A stretch of DNA of 64,000 bases, taken from positions 2,294,001 through 2,358,000 of the forward strand of contig OY970334.1 of assembly GCA_963717445.1 (NCBI GenBank), read 5' to 3'. A model generated the notes under the pieces. That model ran no database searches, had not been told where the DNA came from, and saw nothing but the letters and a program-made list of their open reading frames with translations. Positions 24,823 through 33,092 of the stretch are shown here, in pieces. Position numbers and translations under genes: made by a program. This DNA is from JAGVPT01 sp963717445. Its GTDB lineage: Bacteria; Bacteroidota; Ignavibacteria; UBA10030; UBA8401. Each line of letters opens with the position of its first letter. Position 1 is the first letter of the stretch.

Positions 24823-26472
24823 TTACTTCCCCGGCTTAAGGAGTGCAACGTACACTCGCTTGGATTCAAGCAGTTTTGCAGCCGCTTGTGCTTGAACATC
24901 GTAGTCAAGAGACGCCTTGATTCGCCCTTTGTCGCCGGCGTACCGGCCGATAATTTCTTCTCGAAGCTCTTCCCGCAATTCGTCCGCGTGACGTGCGAAC
25001 ACACTCGCCCTTTCTTTCTCGATCTGCGCCTCAATATTTTCAAGAGAAGAGATCACGGTGCTTCCGTATTTTTCCTTTTTAAAAGCCTCTTTCAATTCTG
25101 TAAGCTTCTCTTCGGCATCGTCTTTGAACTCGAACTTCTCTTCTTTTACATAGTCTTCAAATTGTTTCAAGACGGTATCGTCGACGGTAAAATCTCCATC
25201 GCCGACAGGATGCTGGGAAACATAGTGAGTTGCAAACATGAAAAACATCGCTTTCTGAATCAACTCTTGTGAAAGGGCGCTTCGTTCGCTTTCAGGCACC
25301 GTCGAGTCGGGAGCGATGCCGCCCGCATCTAAAAATTTTCGGCCGTGCTCGGTCGCGAATTCATGCCTCAGGCTGTCGGGCGTGGCAAGAAAAACCCCGT
25401 CGGTGTTTCTATGTTTGTAATCAATTTCCTGAATGCTGCGGCCGCTCGGAGTGTAATAGCGCGCCGTGGTCATCTTCAAAGAGGTATTATAGCTGAGTTG
25501 CGTAATTGTTTGCACTAATCCCTTGCCGAACGAGCGCGTGCCGATGATTATTCCACGGTCCAAATCCTGAATTGCGCCGGCAACAATTTCGCTGGCGCTC
25601 GCGCTGTTTTTGTTGATGAGAACGGCAAGAGGAATATCGCCGGCAATCGGATCTTCGGTCACGGTGTATACTTTTACGTCGTCGCTCTGCCGCCCTCGCG
25701 TCGTGACGATCGTGCTGCCTTTGGGGTTGAACTTGCTGACGACATCAACGGCGGCTTCGAGCAACCCGCCGGGGTTATTGCGGAGGTCGAGGATCACTCC
25801 ACGCAAATCACCTTTAGCTTTTAATTCCCTGAGCGCTTGCAGGACTTCATCGCCGGCGCGCCGGGAAAAACGATCAAGGCGGATGTATCCGATGCCGTGG
25901 CCAATGTAGCCCGAGTATGAAACGTTGTTTACTTGAATTTCCTCTCGCACAAGGACGAAATCGAGCGGATTCTTTTCTCCTTCACGCTCAATTTTCATTT
26001 TCACCTGGGTTCCGGGCTCTCCGCGAACCATATTCCGGACCGAGTCGGGGTTGGTGTTGAAAATTTTCTGCCCGTCGATTTCGATAATTTTATCTCCTGC
26101 ACGGATGCCTTGTTTTTGCGCAGAGTAACCGTCCATCGGAGCAATAACGATGATATATCCGTCCCGCTCGCCGATCGAAACACCGACCCCGCCGTATTCA
26201 CCGTGTGTGATAAGGTCGATCTCTTCCCCCTCTTTTTCGCCGTAGAAAACGGTGTACGGGTCGAGTGTCTCGAGCATGCCGTCGATCCCCGCATGCATGA
26301 ATTTTTCAGGGTCGATCTCATCAACATAGCCGGTACTGATTTCCTTGTACACTTCCCCGAAAACATCCAGGTTTTTGTTGATTTTGAGATAGATGTCATC
26401 GTTGATGAAGAATCCCGCTCCAAGTCCAGCGATAATTCCTACGAGAAGCCACAGCCCAACACTTTTTCTCAT
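24823..26472 (-). CDS. S41 family C-terminal processing peptidase (CtpA/Prc type)
   Basis: About 549 residues from the ATG at 26472, which has GGTGG just upstream; the longer frame to 26550 has no fitting features. It has an N-terminal membrane anchor/signal (3-24), a PDZ domain (about 88-170, starting near GEYGGVGVSI) and a tail-specific protease domain. The Ser/Lys dyad is visible as NSASASE (Ser292) and SFGKGLVQ (Lys317), 25 residues apart as in E. coli Prc. A long Lys/Glu-rich helical C-terminal part (about 440-549) follows. These enzymes degrade or process envelope proteins from their C-terminus. Confidence 0.92.
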   Translation of the reverse strand: MRKSVGLWLLVGIIAGLGAGFFINDDIYLKINKNLDVFGEVYKEISTGYVDEIDPEKFMHAGIDGMLETLDPYTVFYGEKEGEEIDLITHGEYGGVGVSIGERDGYIIVIAPMDGYSAQKQGIRAGDKIIEIDGQKIFNTNPDSVRNMVRGEPGTQVKMKIEREGEKNPLDFVLVREEIQVNNVSYSGYIGHGIGYIRLDRFSRRAGDEVLQALRELKAKGDLRGVILDLRNNPGGLLEAAVDVVSKFNPKGSTIVTTRGRQSDDVKVYTVTEDPIAGDIPLAVLINKNSASASEIVAGAIQDLDRGIIIGTRSFGKGLVQTITQLSYNTSLKMTTARYYTPSGRSIQEIDYKHRNTDGVFLATPDSLRHEFATEHGRKFLDAGGIAPDSTVPESERSALSQELIQKAMFFMFATHYVSQHPVGDGDFTVDDTVLKQFEDYVKEEKFEFKDDAEEKLTELKEAFKKEKYGSTVISSLENIEAQIEKERASVFARHADELREELREEIIGRYAGDKGRIKASLDYDVQAQAAAKLLESKRVYVALLKPGK

Positions 26473-26779
26473 GCAACCACCCTTATGTCGTTTGTTATTG
26501 TGATAGAAATGTAAATTTTTTTCCCGTGTAATTCTACCTCTACAACACAAAACCGTGCAGGAAAGTTTTGCACACCCTCAGATATAGACGACACAACAGG
26601 GAAAAAGTTTATTGTACTCTCACACGGAGGAAAAAATATAGGACATCCTGCCTAAAAGCATTGTTATTATTTGAGGGATTCACCACGCTTGATCAACGAG
26701 GTGTCCGGCATCTTGTAAGGGGCAGCTACCAAAGAATTGGAGAAGTTGAATCTCTGTTGAATGATTCATACTTTCAACC
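26473..26779. other. Intergenic stretch without recognised features
   Basis: About 300 bases between the divergent S41 protease and VKOR genes. It must hold both promoters. I see no RNA gene, strong hairpin or clear promoter. A short piece (AGGTGTCCGGCATCTT near 26699) resembles part of the R2 repeat and may be a relic. Confidence 0.3.
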
Positions 26780-27199
26780 ATGGTCGATTTGTTATTAACG
26801 TCATGTGCGTTTGCCGGTTTCGCCATCGCGCTGTATTTTTCGCTGTCGTACTATCGAGTCGTTGACGCGGACAACAAATGGATCCCGTCATTTTGCAGGA
26901 TGGAAAAAGGGGCGTGTATAAGAATTCTCGATACACCGGAAGCAAAAGTGTTCGGCATCCCCAATAGCGTCCTTGGCGTGTTCTATTACGGAGCAATTCT
27001 TTTTGTTCCGATTCAACGATTCGATGCACTATTTCTCATTGCCTCCATCTTTTCGGTCGGATTAGGGATGTATTTGGTGCATGCGCTGGTGTTCAGGCTA
27101 AAAACACATTGTCCCCTTTGCTACACGGCGCACGGAATCAACCTTGTCATTGCCAATCTCTTTATTGTAAGAACAGTTCAACTGTACTCGATTCTGTAA
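26780..27199 (+). CDS. Vitamin K epoxide reductase (VKOR) family protein
   Basis: A 139-residue membrane protein with four predicted helices. It has the VKOR cysteine set: loop cysteines Cys39 and Cys46 (SFCRMEKGAC), the conserved Ser63 region (GIPNSVLGVFYY) and the active CPLC motif (Cys111, Cys114). Bacterial VKORs reoxidise periplasmic thiol oxidases and so drive disulfide formation with quinones. There is no fused thioredoxin domain, so a separate DsbA-like partner would be needed. The next gene starts 17 nt later, so it probably shares a transcript with the exported dehydrogenase subunits. Confidence 0.88.
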   Translation: MVDLLLTSCAFAGFAIALYFSLSYYRVVDADNKWIPSFCRMEKGACIRILDTPEAKVFGIPNSVLGVFYYGAILFVPIQRFDALFLIASIFSVGLGMYLVHALVFRLKTHCPLCYTAHGINLVIANLFIVRTVQLYSIL

Positions 27200-27216
27200 C
27201 CAACAACAATTTATCG

Positions 27217-27762
27217 ATGAGCGGCTTTTCCTCACGGAGGAGATTTCTTAAAGAGACCCTGTTCGGTGCGATTGCGCTTTCCGCTGCAAAATGTATTCCA
27301 TTCGACAGCGTTCAGGCCGAAGTAGCCTCCGAAATTCAGCAGCAATTAAAATTTTTCTCACCGATAGAGTTTCTCATTATGCAGGCGGCTGCGGGACGGA
27401 TTGTAGGCACTTCTGCCGGAGGTTATGCGGGGACGGACGACGTCAACGTGGCGCTGAAGGCAGATACATTTCTTGCGGACGCTGACCCGGAAATACAGGA
27501 TCAATTCCATCAACTTTTGACGGTGTTCAACGGCGCGTTGTTCGCCTTTTTCTTCGATTTTCGTTTTTCGAGTTTCGTTGAGATGTCTCCTGTTGATCAA
27601 GATTCATATTTGCAAAGTTGGATGACAAGTACGCTTTCATTTCGCCGCTCGGCATTTCAAGCGTTGAAACGTGTCAGCCTTAGTCTGTTCTACACGGACA
27701 GCCGTTCATGGAATGAAATACATTACGACGGTATGTTTCTGCCGTGGGAAAGAGGGGAGTAA
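27217..27762 (+). CDS. Tat-exported gluconate 2-dehydrogenase subunit 3 family protein
   Basis: About 181 residues from the ATG at 27217. The N-terminus is a twin-arginine signal (SRRRFLKE, residues 6-13, then a weak hydrophobic stretch ending near VQAE). The mature part (FFSPIEFLIMQAAAGRIVGTS) resembles the small gamma subunit of membrane gluconate/sorbitol dehydrogenases. It is paired with the GMC flavoprotein downstream, which has no signal of its own, so the two are probably exported together with this subunit as the Tat carrier. The longer frame starting at 27109 overlaps the VKOR gene and is rejected. Confidence 0.82.
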   Translation: MSGFSSRRRFLKETLFGAIALSAAKCIPFDSVQAEVASEIQQQLKFFSPIEFLIMQAAAGRIVGTSAGGYAGTDDVNVALKADTFLADADPEIQDQFHQLLTVFNGALFAFFFDFRFSSFVEMSPVDQDSYLQSWMTSTLSFRRSAFQALKRVSLSLFYTDSRSWNEIHYDGMFLPWERGE

Positions 27763-27861
27763 CAATCAACAATTAACATCGAACGTAAAAAAGTAAGGCG
27801 TAAGACTTAAAACATAAGACGTAAAATACAGAACACAGAGTTGTAAACAACTAATAACAAA

Positions 27862-29394
27862 ATGATCGTTCAGTCAAAAGATATCACAAAACCGATTCGA
27901 GAAAGTGCCAACGTCTGTATTATTGGCTCCGGATGCGGCGGCGGAGCCAGCGCGAAAGTTCTTGCAGAAGCGGGAAAGAAAGTTATCGTATTGGAAGAGG
28001 GAGGGTATTTCACAAGCAGCGGCTTCGACATGACGGAAGAAACTGCGTATCAAAATCTTTACCGTCAGCGCGCGGGGCAAGCGACGGACGATCTTGCCGT
28101 TACCGTGCTCCAAGGCAGGTGTGTCGGCGGAAGTTCTGCCGTGAACTGGACAACTTCATTGCGGACGCCCGACTTCGTACTTGAAAAGTGGTCGAAAGTT
28201 TTTGATATCCACGGGTTATCACCAAAAGACTTGGAGCTATACTTCGACAGGATTGAGAAATATCTCAACGTTCACATCGAGCCGGAAGAAAATCACAACC
28301 CGAATAACCGTATTATTCTCGACGGAGCCCGGAAGCTTGGTTACACTGCCCACACTTCAGGCCGGAACACGCGAGATTGTAAAAAAGCTGGAGCGTGCGG
28401 ATTGGGATGTCCGTTCGATGCTAAGTTGTCCGTCAACGTCACATACATTCCCGATGCGGTGAAAGCCGGTGCAACCGTCTTTGCGAATTTTCACGCCGAT
28501 GAAATCGATGTAAGCGGGCCGCTCAAACAAGTGTTCGGCACGGTGATCGATCAATCTACACAGAAAGTGAAGACGGACTTTATTATTGAAGCGCCTGTTG
28601 TCATCATTGCGGCAAGCGCTATCCACTCCCCCGCCCTTCTGCTTCGTTCAAACCTTGCAAATTCAAGCGGCGAGGTCGGCAATCACTTAACGTTTCACCT
28701 TACCTCTGCGGTGCTTGGAGTTTACGACCGTATTATTTATCCGGCTGGTGGTATACCGCAATCCGCTCTCTGCGACGAATTTCTCAACAGGAACAACGAC
28801 GGGGGCGGATTCTGGATTGAGGCTGTTCCCGTTTACCCGACGCTCGCAAGCCTGGCAATTCCAGGTTTTGGAAACGCGCATAAAGAATTGATGAGGCAAT
28901 ATCCCAATATCGGCGCATCGATTGTCCTGGTGAAAGAGATTGATTCGGAAGGGACAGTAACGCTGAACGACTACGGGCACCCTTCGATTTCGTACCAGGT
29001 TGGAGTAAGAGACCTTGAATATCTCAAACAAGGTTTGAAAGTTGCGGCGGAAATTCATTTTGCCGCAGGCGCAAAACGCGTGATGACGCTTCATTCACAA
29101 AAAATAGAATTTCTATCCCTCCGGGAAATCGACGGCGCGCTTGCGAATGCACATTGGGGAACGAATGAAATTGCGCTGTATAGCGCCCATCCGCTCGGCA
29201 CCTGCCGTATGGCGGAACACCCTCTCCGTTCTGTTGTCAATTCGCATTGTGAAACGCACGATGTCAAAGGATTGTTCGTGATCGACGGCAGCGTGATGCC
29301 CACATCGCTCGGTGTAAATCCGCAGATCACGATTCTTGCTATCGCAGAAAAAAGCGCCGAGTGGATTGCAGAAAATAGATTAAAAAAATTGTAA
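27862..29394 (+). CDS. GMC family oxidoreductase (gluconate dehydrogenase large-subunit type)
   Basis: A 510-residue flavoprotein. The FAD-binding Rossmann motif is GSGCGGGASAKVLAEAGKKV near residue 22, the second GMC signature is GRCVGGSSAVNW, and the C-terminal GMC domain has HPLGTCRMAEHP and VNPQITILAIAEKSAEW. A cysteine group (Cys173, Cys179, Cys183 in DCKKAGACGLGC) resembles the one in the three-subunit alcohol/gluconate dehydrogenases and could bind a cluster or form disulfides. It probably oxidises a sugar or polyol in the periplasm and passes electrons to a cytochrome not encoded here. Substrate unknown. Confidence 0.9.
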   Translation: MIVQSKDITKPIRESANVCIIGSGCGGGASAKVLAEAGKKVIVLEEGGYFTSSGFDMTEETAYQNLYRQRAGQATDDLAVTVLQGRCVGGSSAVNWTTSLRTPDFVLEKWSKVFDIHGLSPKDLELYFDRIEKYLNVHIEPEENHNPNNRIILDGARKLGYTAHTSGRNTRDCKKAGACGLGCPFDAKLSVNVTYIPDAVKAGATVFANFHADEIDVSGPLKQVFGTVIDQSTQKVKTDFIIEAPVVIIAASAIHSPALLLRSNLANSSGEVGNHLTFHLTSAVLGVYDRIIYPAGGIPQSALCDEFLNRNNDGGGFWIEAVPVYPTLASLAIPGFGNAHKELMRQYPNIGASIVLVKEIDSEGTVTLNDYGHPSISYQVGVRDLEYLKQGLKVAAEIHFAAGAKRVMTLHSQKIEFLSLREIDGALANAHWGTNEIALYSAHPLGTCRMAEHPLRSVVNSHCETHDVKGLFVIDGSVMPTSLGVNPQITILAIAEKSAEWIAENRLKKL

Positions 29395-29505
29395 AGAATC
29401 CACAAAGAACACGAAAAGACACGAAGATGCAGAAATACAATTTTTTTGTGCGCTCGCAAATTTAATAGAAAAGTAATTCACACCAATCACAACACATTCT
29501 TTTGT

Positions 29506-30381
29506 ATGAGATCCTACAAATTCATCCGGACATTGTTTGTTCTTTTAATCGGTATTTTTTTGTCTTATGAACTAGCGTTCACACAAGTGAAATACTTCGT
29601 TGTTCCTCTCTGGCAAAACGGAGCGCCCGGGTTTGAAAATCGCCGCAACGAACCGGAGATTTCGAAAGACTGGTGGGTGCGCAACATTCACAATCCTTCC
29701 CTTATGGTCTATTTACCGGAGAAGGCAAAAGCGAACGGGGCGGCAGTCGTCATCTGTCCTGGCGGCGGGCACAGCCAGCTTGTCATTAACCCCGAAGGGC
29801 GCGACCCGGCGCTGTTCCTGACCGGTCTCGGCGTAACCGCCATTGTGCTCAAATATAGATTGATCCGCGAAGAGAATTCTCCTTACACCATGGATAACGT
29901 GAAGCAGGATGCATACCGCGCAATGAGAATGGTGCGCAGCCGTGCCAAGGAATGGAATATTGATACAGCACGCATCGGCATGCTCGGGTTTTCTGCCGGG
30001 GGAGAAGTCGTCGCACTGGTTGCGTATGCCGATGGTGCGGGCGACCCGAATGCATCCGACCCCATCGATCGTTTGAATGGCAAGCCAAACTTCCAAATGC
30101 TTGTGTATCCCGGACCGCTGGGAATTCCCGATGTTGTTCCGGCAGATGCGCCTCCAGCATTTTTGCTTGCGGCGAATGACGACAATTGCTGTTCAGAGCC
30201 CGTCGTGAAACTGATTCAAAAATATAGGTCGGCAAAGGTTTCGGTAGAAGCTCATATTTATGCTCAGGGAAAGCATGCGTTCAACATGGGAGACCGCTCG
30301 CAACTGAATTCGATTAAGACATGGCCGCAACGGATGGCAGACTGGCTGTCGGACAACGGCTGGCTGACGGGAAAGAAATAA
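29506..30381 (+). CDS. Secreted alpha/beta hydrolase (carbohydrate esterase-like)
   Basis: A 291-residue protein from the ATG at 29506 with a signal peptide (hydrophobic 8-25). Alpha/beta-hydrolase features: PGGGH oxyanion segment (85-89), nucleophile elbow GFSAGG (Ser163), Asp225/226 in AANDD and His257 in GKHAFN. The segment order resembles bacterial acetylxylan or feruloyl esterases of the BD-FAE kind. The product is probably exported and removes ester groups from plant or microbial polysaccharide. The frame open to 29446 adds a non-signal stretch and is not used. An R3-like arm and then IS110 follow. Confidence 0.85.
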   Translation: MRSYKFIRTLFVLLIGIFLSYELAFTQVKYFVVPLWQNGAPGFENRRNEPEISKDWWVRNIHNPSLMVYLPEKAKANGAAVVICPGGGHSQLVINPEGRDPALFLTGLGVTAIVLKYRLIREENSPYTMDNVKQDAYRAMRMVRSRAKEWNIDTARIGMLGFSAGGEVVALVAYADGAGDPNASDPIDRLNGKPNFQMLVYPGPLGIPDVVPADAPPAFLLAANDDNCCSEPVVKLIQKYRSAKVSVEAHIYAQGKHAFNMGDRSQLNSIKTWPQRMADWLSDNGWLTGKK

Positions 30382-30438
30382 TTTAAAAAAAGTCTCACGC
30401 AGAGGTACTGTGTTAAGAGTCAAACGGTTTTCATAATT

Positions 30439-31482
30439 TTATTTGCCCTGCTGTTGAGCTGGTGATGAGACGGCGGTCTTCCTGTAGTTGGGCTGATACG
30501 GGACATTGTCACGCCACAGAGCGTAGATCAGACAGAGGAGCTTGCGAGCAACGGCGACGAGAGCCACCATTTTGTTGGCCTTCGATTGTACCAAACGTAG
30601 GTAAAAGCGCCTGAGTGCTGGATTACACCGAGTTGCAGCGAGGGCTGGCATGAACAACGCACGTCGAAGGTTGCTGTTGCCTTTGTGCGAGATAGAGGGC
30701 TTGCCGGAACGAAGTCCAGACTGTCTGATGCGAATGTCAAAGCCTGCATAGCTGGTGAGTTGCTTTGCATTGGTAATAAGAGCAAAGCCGTTGGTTTCAC
30801 CGATGACCCGCACGGCTGTCATAAAGCCAACGCCCTGAGCTGAGGTGATGTTGCCAATCCGTGCGTGTAGATCATCGTCGTCTTCGACGAGAGCACGAAT
30901 TTCAACCTCGATTGCTTTGAGTTGCGCCTCATAGAGTTTGTGTTGCGCCTCAAGACGTGCAAGTGTCTGTATCGCAGGCTGATAGCTATGGTCTTTGGCA
31001 TGAAGCTGGTTCTTGATCTTTGTGAGCTGTTCGGTAGCAGCGTCATACTCGCGTACAAGCGCTTTCAGGATACGCAGTTGTGTTGATGGGGCTTGCCACG
31101 GCTGCAGCATACGCTCCAAGCCGAACTGGGCAATGGCTCGCGCATCCAAGCGGTCTGTTTTGGATTTGATATCGAGGGACTTGACGTAGTTCTTCATTTT
31201 TGTCGGCAGCACAATTGTCACACGCTGATGTTGTTCAGCCAGGTAATACGCAAGATGCTCGTGGTAGACGCCCGTTGCTTCCATCACGAACCAGAGCGGA
31301 GCAGTCGATGGCCCGGCCATCTTCTTTGCCCAACGACTGAGCTTGCGGAAGCCCGGTAACGTATTGCGGAACTCTGCCAGTGCGACAAACCGTTGCTGTT
31401 GTTTTTCATCTGTCATGGCGAACTGAGCATCAAAGCTATCTTTGCTAATATCGATACCAACAACTTGTTTCACGGTAATCAT
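30439..31482 (-). CDS. IS110-family transposase (DEDD plus Ser recombinase)
   Basis: About 347 residues from the ATG at 31482 (MITVKQVVGIDISKDSF); the frame open to 31515 adds 11 unlikely residues. The N-terminal RuvC-like DEDD domain shows GIDISKDSF, FVMEATGVYHEHLA and KSKTDRLDARAIAQFG. A middle coiled-coil follows, and the C-terminal Transposase_20 domain has GVGFMTAVRVIGE and SGKPSISHKGNSNLRRALF, which includes the conserved Ser region. The gene looks full-length and uninterrupted, so the element may be active. Family members are guided by a bridge RNA from the non-coding end. Confidence 0.93.
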   Translation of the reverse strand: MITVKQVVGIDISKDSFDAQFAMTDEKQQQRFVALAEFRNTLPGFRKLSRWAKKMAGPSTAPLWFVMEATGVYHEHLAYYLAEQHQRVTIVLPTKMKNYVKSLDIKSKTDRLDARAIAQFGLERMLQPWQAPSTQLRILKALVREYDAATEQLTKIKNQLHAKDHSYQPAIQTLARLEAQHKLYEAQLKAIEVEIRALVEDDDDLHARIGNITSAQGVGFMTAVRVIGETNGFALITNAKQLTSYAGFDIRIRQSGLRSGKPSISHKGNSNLRRALFMPALAATRCNPALRRFYLRLVQSKANKMVALVAVARKLLCLIYALWRDNVPYQPNYRKTAVSSPAQQQGK

Positions 31483-31690
31483 GGTGTCTTCACTCCATTC
31501 GTTCTTGACGAACAATGACGATTGACTTTCCTTCGACTTCTCTCGTGGATTATACGGGATCCAAGATTGGTCCCTAAGTACTGTTCAGCCTCGAAAAAGT
31601 CAACAAGAGTGGGGCAGCTTTCTCTGCGACGGCCTCGCACGTGGCGGACCTAGGCGCAAACCTGTCTCCCACTCTTGTCGTCACTGATCT
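31483..31690 (-). ncRNA. Candidate bridge RNA region of the IS110 element
   Basis: About 200 nt of non-coding DNA upstream of the transposase, the place where IS110-group elements encode their bridge RNA. On the minus strand ACAAGAGTGGG (31678-31668) pairs with CCCACTCTTGT (31613-31603), enclosing a 54-nt loop. A TATAAT box lies at 31549-31554 (minus strand), between the stem-loop and the gene. The stem-loop may instead be host sequence if the element ends at 31584. No fold was computed, so this is a hypothesis. Confidence 0.35.
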
Positions 31691-31790
31691 TGCAAAGAAC
31701 GATATTAGAACTGTGAAATACAACATACGAGAGTCGCAAAGCCGCGTTAGTTTTTTAAGTGTTTTGCGCCTTGGCGACTTTGCGTGAGAC
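31691..31790. repeat. R3-like palindrome fragment beside IS110
   Basis: Contains TCGCAAAGCCGCG, then TTTGCGCCTTGGCGAC and TTTGCGTGAGAC, the arms seen in R3-type repeats. The matching left arm (GTCTCACGCAGAGG) is on the other side of the IS110 element at about 30391-30405. The dnaN upstream region begins after it. Confidence 0.55.
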
Positions 31791-31878
31791 AATCTATCCC
31801 GACCCCATCTAAAGCCTAGGGGCACTTCAATTCCTGCAATTTTCCAAAGAAAAAGCAGTTCCCGTCGTCGCTCTTTCC

Positions 31879-31911
31879 TTGAATTTCGTACAAAAATTTG
31901 GTATATTTTTG
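31879..31911 (+). promoter_or_regulatory. Possible Bacteroidota-type promoter of dnaN
   Basis: TATTTTTG at 31904-31911 fits the TAnnTTTG -7 element, and TTG at 31879-31881 is a possible -33 element (22-nt spacing, slightly long). It is followed about 40 nt later by AAGGAGACCCC and the dnaN ATG. Confidence 0.35.
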
Positions 31912-31958
31912 GATAGAAATTCACAATCCAGCGGCAGCCTTTCAAGCAAGGAGACCCC

Positions 31959-33074
31959 ATGAAATTTTCCGTTACCAGCAGCGAATTGCAGAAAGCGTTA
32001 TCAAAAACTATCGGTGTTGTACCGACCAGATCAACCCTCCCCATCCTTGAAAACCTCCTGTTTGAAATCACCAAAAATGTCTTGAAAATCACCGCCACGG
32101 ACCTCGAAATCTCAATGACCGTTGCAGTGAATGTAACAGGGATGGAGGACGGCGTCATTGCCATTCCTGCGAAGAGGATTGTCGACACGATTCGCGCGCT
32201 GCCGGATGTCAAAGTAATATTCTCGATCGATACTGAGAATAATAAGATCAAAATGGCGACGGAGAACGGAGAATATTCCCTCACAGGAGAATCGAGCGAA
32301 GAGTTTCCCACTGTGCCGCAATTTAAAGGAGATAACGAAATCGGCATCGATGGAGAGATGCTTCGGTATCTCATCGGCAAGACGTCGTTTGCCGTGAGCA
32401 CCGATGAGCTGCGGCCGGCGATGATGGGCGTTCTCTTTCAGCTCAAAGAGGCGGAGATTCGAGCGGTCGCTACCGACGGACACAGGCTGGTTCGTACGAT
32501 CAACAGGTCGTTTTCATCCCCGAAATTTAAGAAGGATATTGTTGTACCATCGAAAGCCTTGGCGCTTGTCGCAAAACTTGCCGAGGATGGGAAGAGTAAA
32601 ATTCTGGTGAACGAATCCCATATCATGTTTCAGTTCGACGGTACAACGCTCATTTCCCGCCTGATCGAAGAAAGCTACCCGAATTATGAAACCGTTATCC
32701 CTCTCGACAACGACAAAACGCTTGTTGTCAGCAAAGACCAGATGCTATCATCCGTTCGGCGCGTGTCGCTTTATTCGAGCTCAACGACGCATCAGATCCG
32801 CCTGTCGCTCGGAAAAAATGAAATGACAATTGCCGCAGAAGATGTGGATTTCGGAAGCGAAGCACGGGAGACGATTCCGTGCGAGTATTCGTCCGGCGAA
32901 ATGGAAATAGGTTTCAACTCAGGCTACGTTGTCAACGTCTTGGCGCATCTTGAATCCGATGAAGCGGTGTTCAAATTCAGCACGCCCACACGTGCAGGGA
33001 TCGTTTCCCCGCGGCCGCAGCGGGAAAAAGAAGACGTGCTGATGCTCATCATGCCGGTGAGGTTGAACAATTAA
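31959..33074 (+). CDS. dnaN: DNA polymerase III beta subunit (sliding clamp)
   Basis: A 371-residue clamp protein with the three-domain fold, beginning MKFSVTSSELQKALSKTIGVV and containing ATDLEISM, the VATDGHRL motif near mid-protein and a C-terminal MLIMPVRL that forms part of the peptide-binding cleft. It holds the replicase on DNA. The ribosome site AAGGAG is 5 nt from the ATG. recF follows after 18 nt in the same direction, as in the usual dnaN-recF-gyrB order; dnaA is about 25 kb away instead of adjacent. Confidence 0.97.
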   Translation: MKFSVTSSELQKALSKTIGVVPTRSTLPILENLLFEITKNVLKITATDLEISMTVAVNVTGMEDGVIAIPAKRIVDTIRALPDVKVIFSIDTENNKIKMATENGEYSLTGESSEEFPTVPQFKGDNEIGIDGEMLRYLIGKTSFAVSTDELRPAMMGVLFQLKEAEIRAVATDGHRLVRTINRSFSSPKFKKDIVVPSKALALVAKLAEDGKSKILVNESHIMFQFDGTTLISRLIEESYPNYETVIPLDNDKTLVVSKDQMLSSVRRVSLYSSSTTHQIRLSLGKNEMTIAAEDVDFGSEARETIPCEYSSGEMEIGFNSGYVVNVLAHLESDEAVFKFSTPTRAGIVSPRPQREKEDVLMLIMPVRLNN

Positions 33075-33092
33075 CAGGGCCGCACATACCGT

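Larger units (their letters stand above)
30405..31690 (-). mobile_element. IS110-family insertion sequence (approximate limits)
   Basis: The element contains an intact transposase (30439-31482) and long non-coding DNA upstream of it. Its exact ends are uncertain, since IS110 elements lack terminal repeats. GTACTGT occurs at both 30405-30411 and 31578-31584 and could mark the junctions. Alternatively, the element may extend to about 31690, taking in a stem-loop (31603-31678). It is inserted in an R3-like palindrome: GTCTCACGCA on the left (near 30392) and TGCGTGAGAC on the right (near 31780). Confidence 0.7.

Noticed and set aside
24603..24839. Start-less open frame of about 78 codons (contains ITPTDWMKRTLFFSKDG) right of R1 copy 1
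   Set aside because: Looks faintly protein-like but has no start codon or ribosome site near its beginning, overlaps the protease-gene stem-loop, and matches nothing I know.
27109..27216. Upstream extension of the Tat-signal subunit
   Set aside because: It overlaps the conserved CPLC part of VKOR; the inner ATG gives a proper twin-arginine signal.
31574..32401. 275-codon open frame on the minus strand over dnaN and its upstream region
   Set aside because: It is antisense to the well-conserved dnaN and has the low-complexity composition of a shadow frame.
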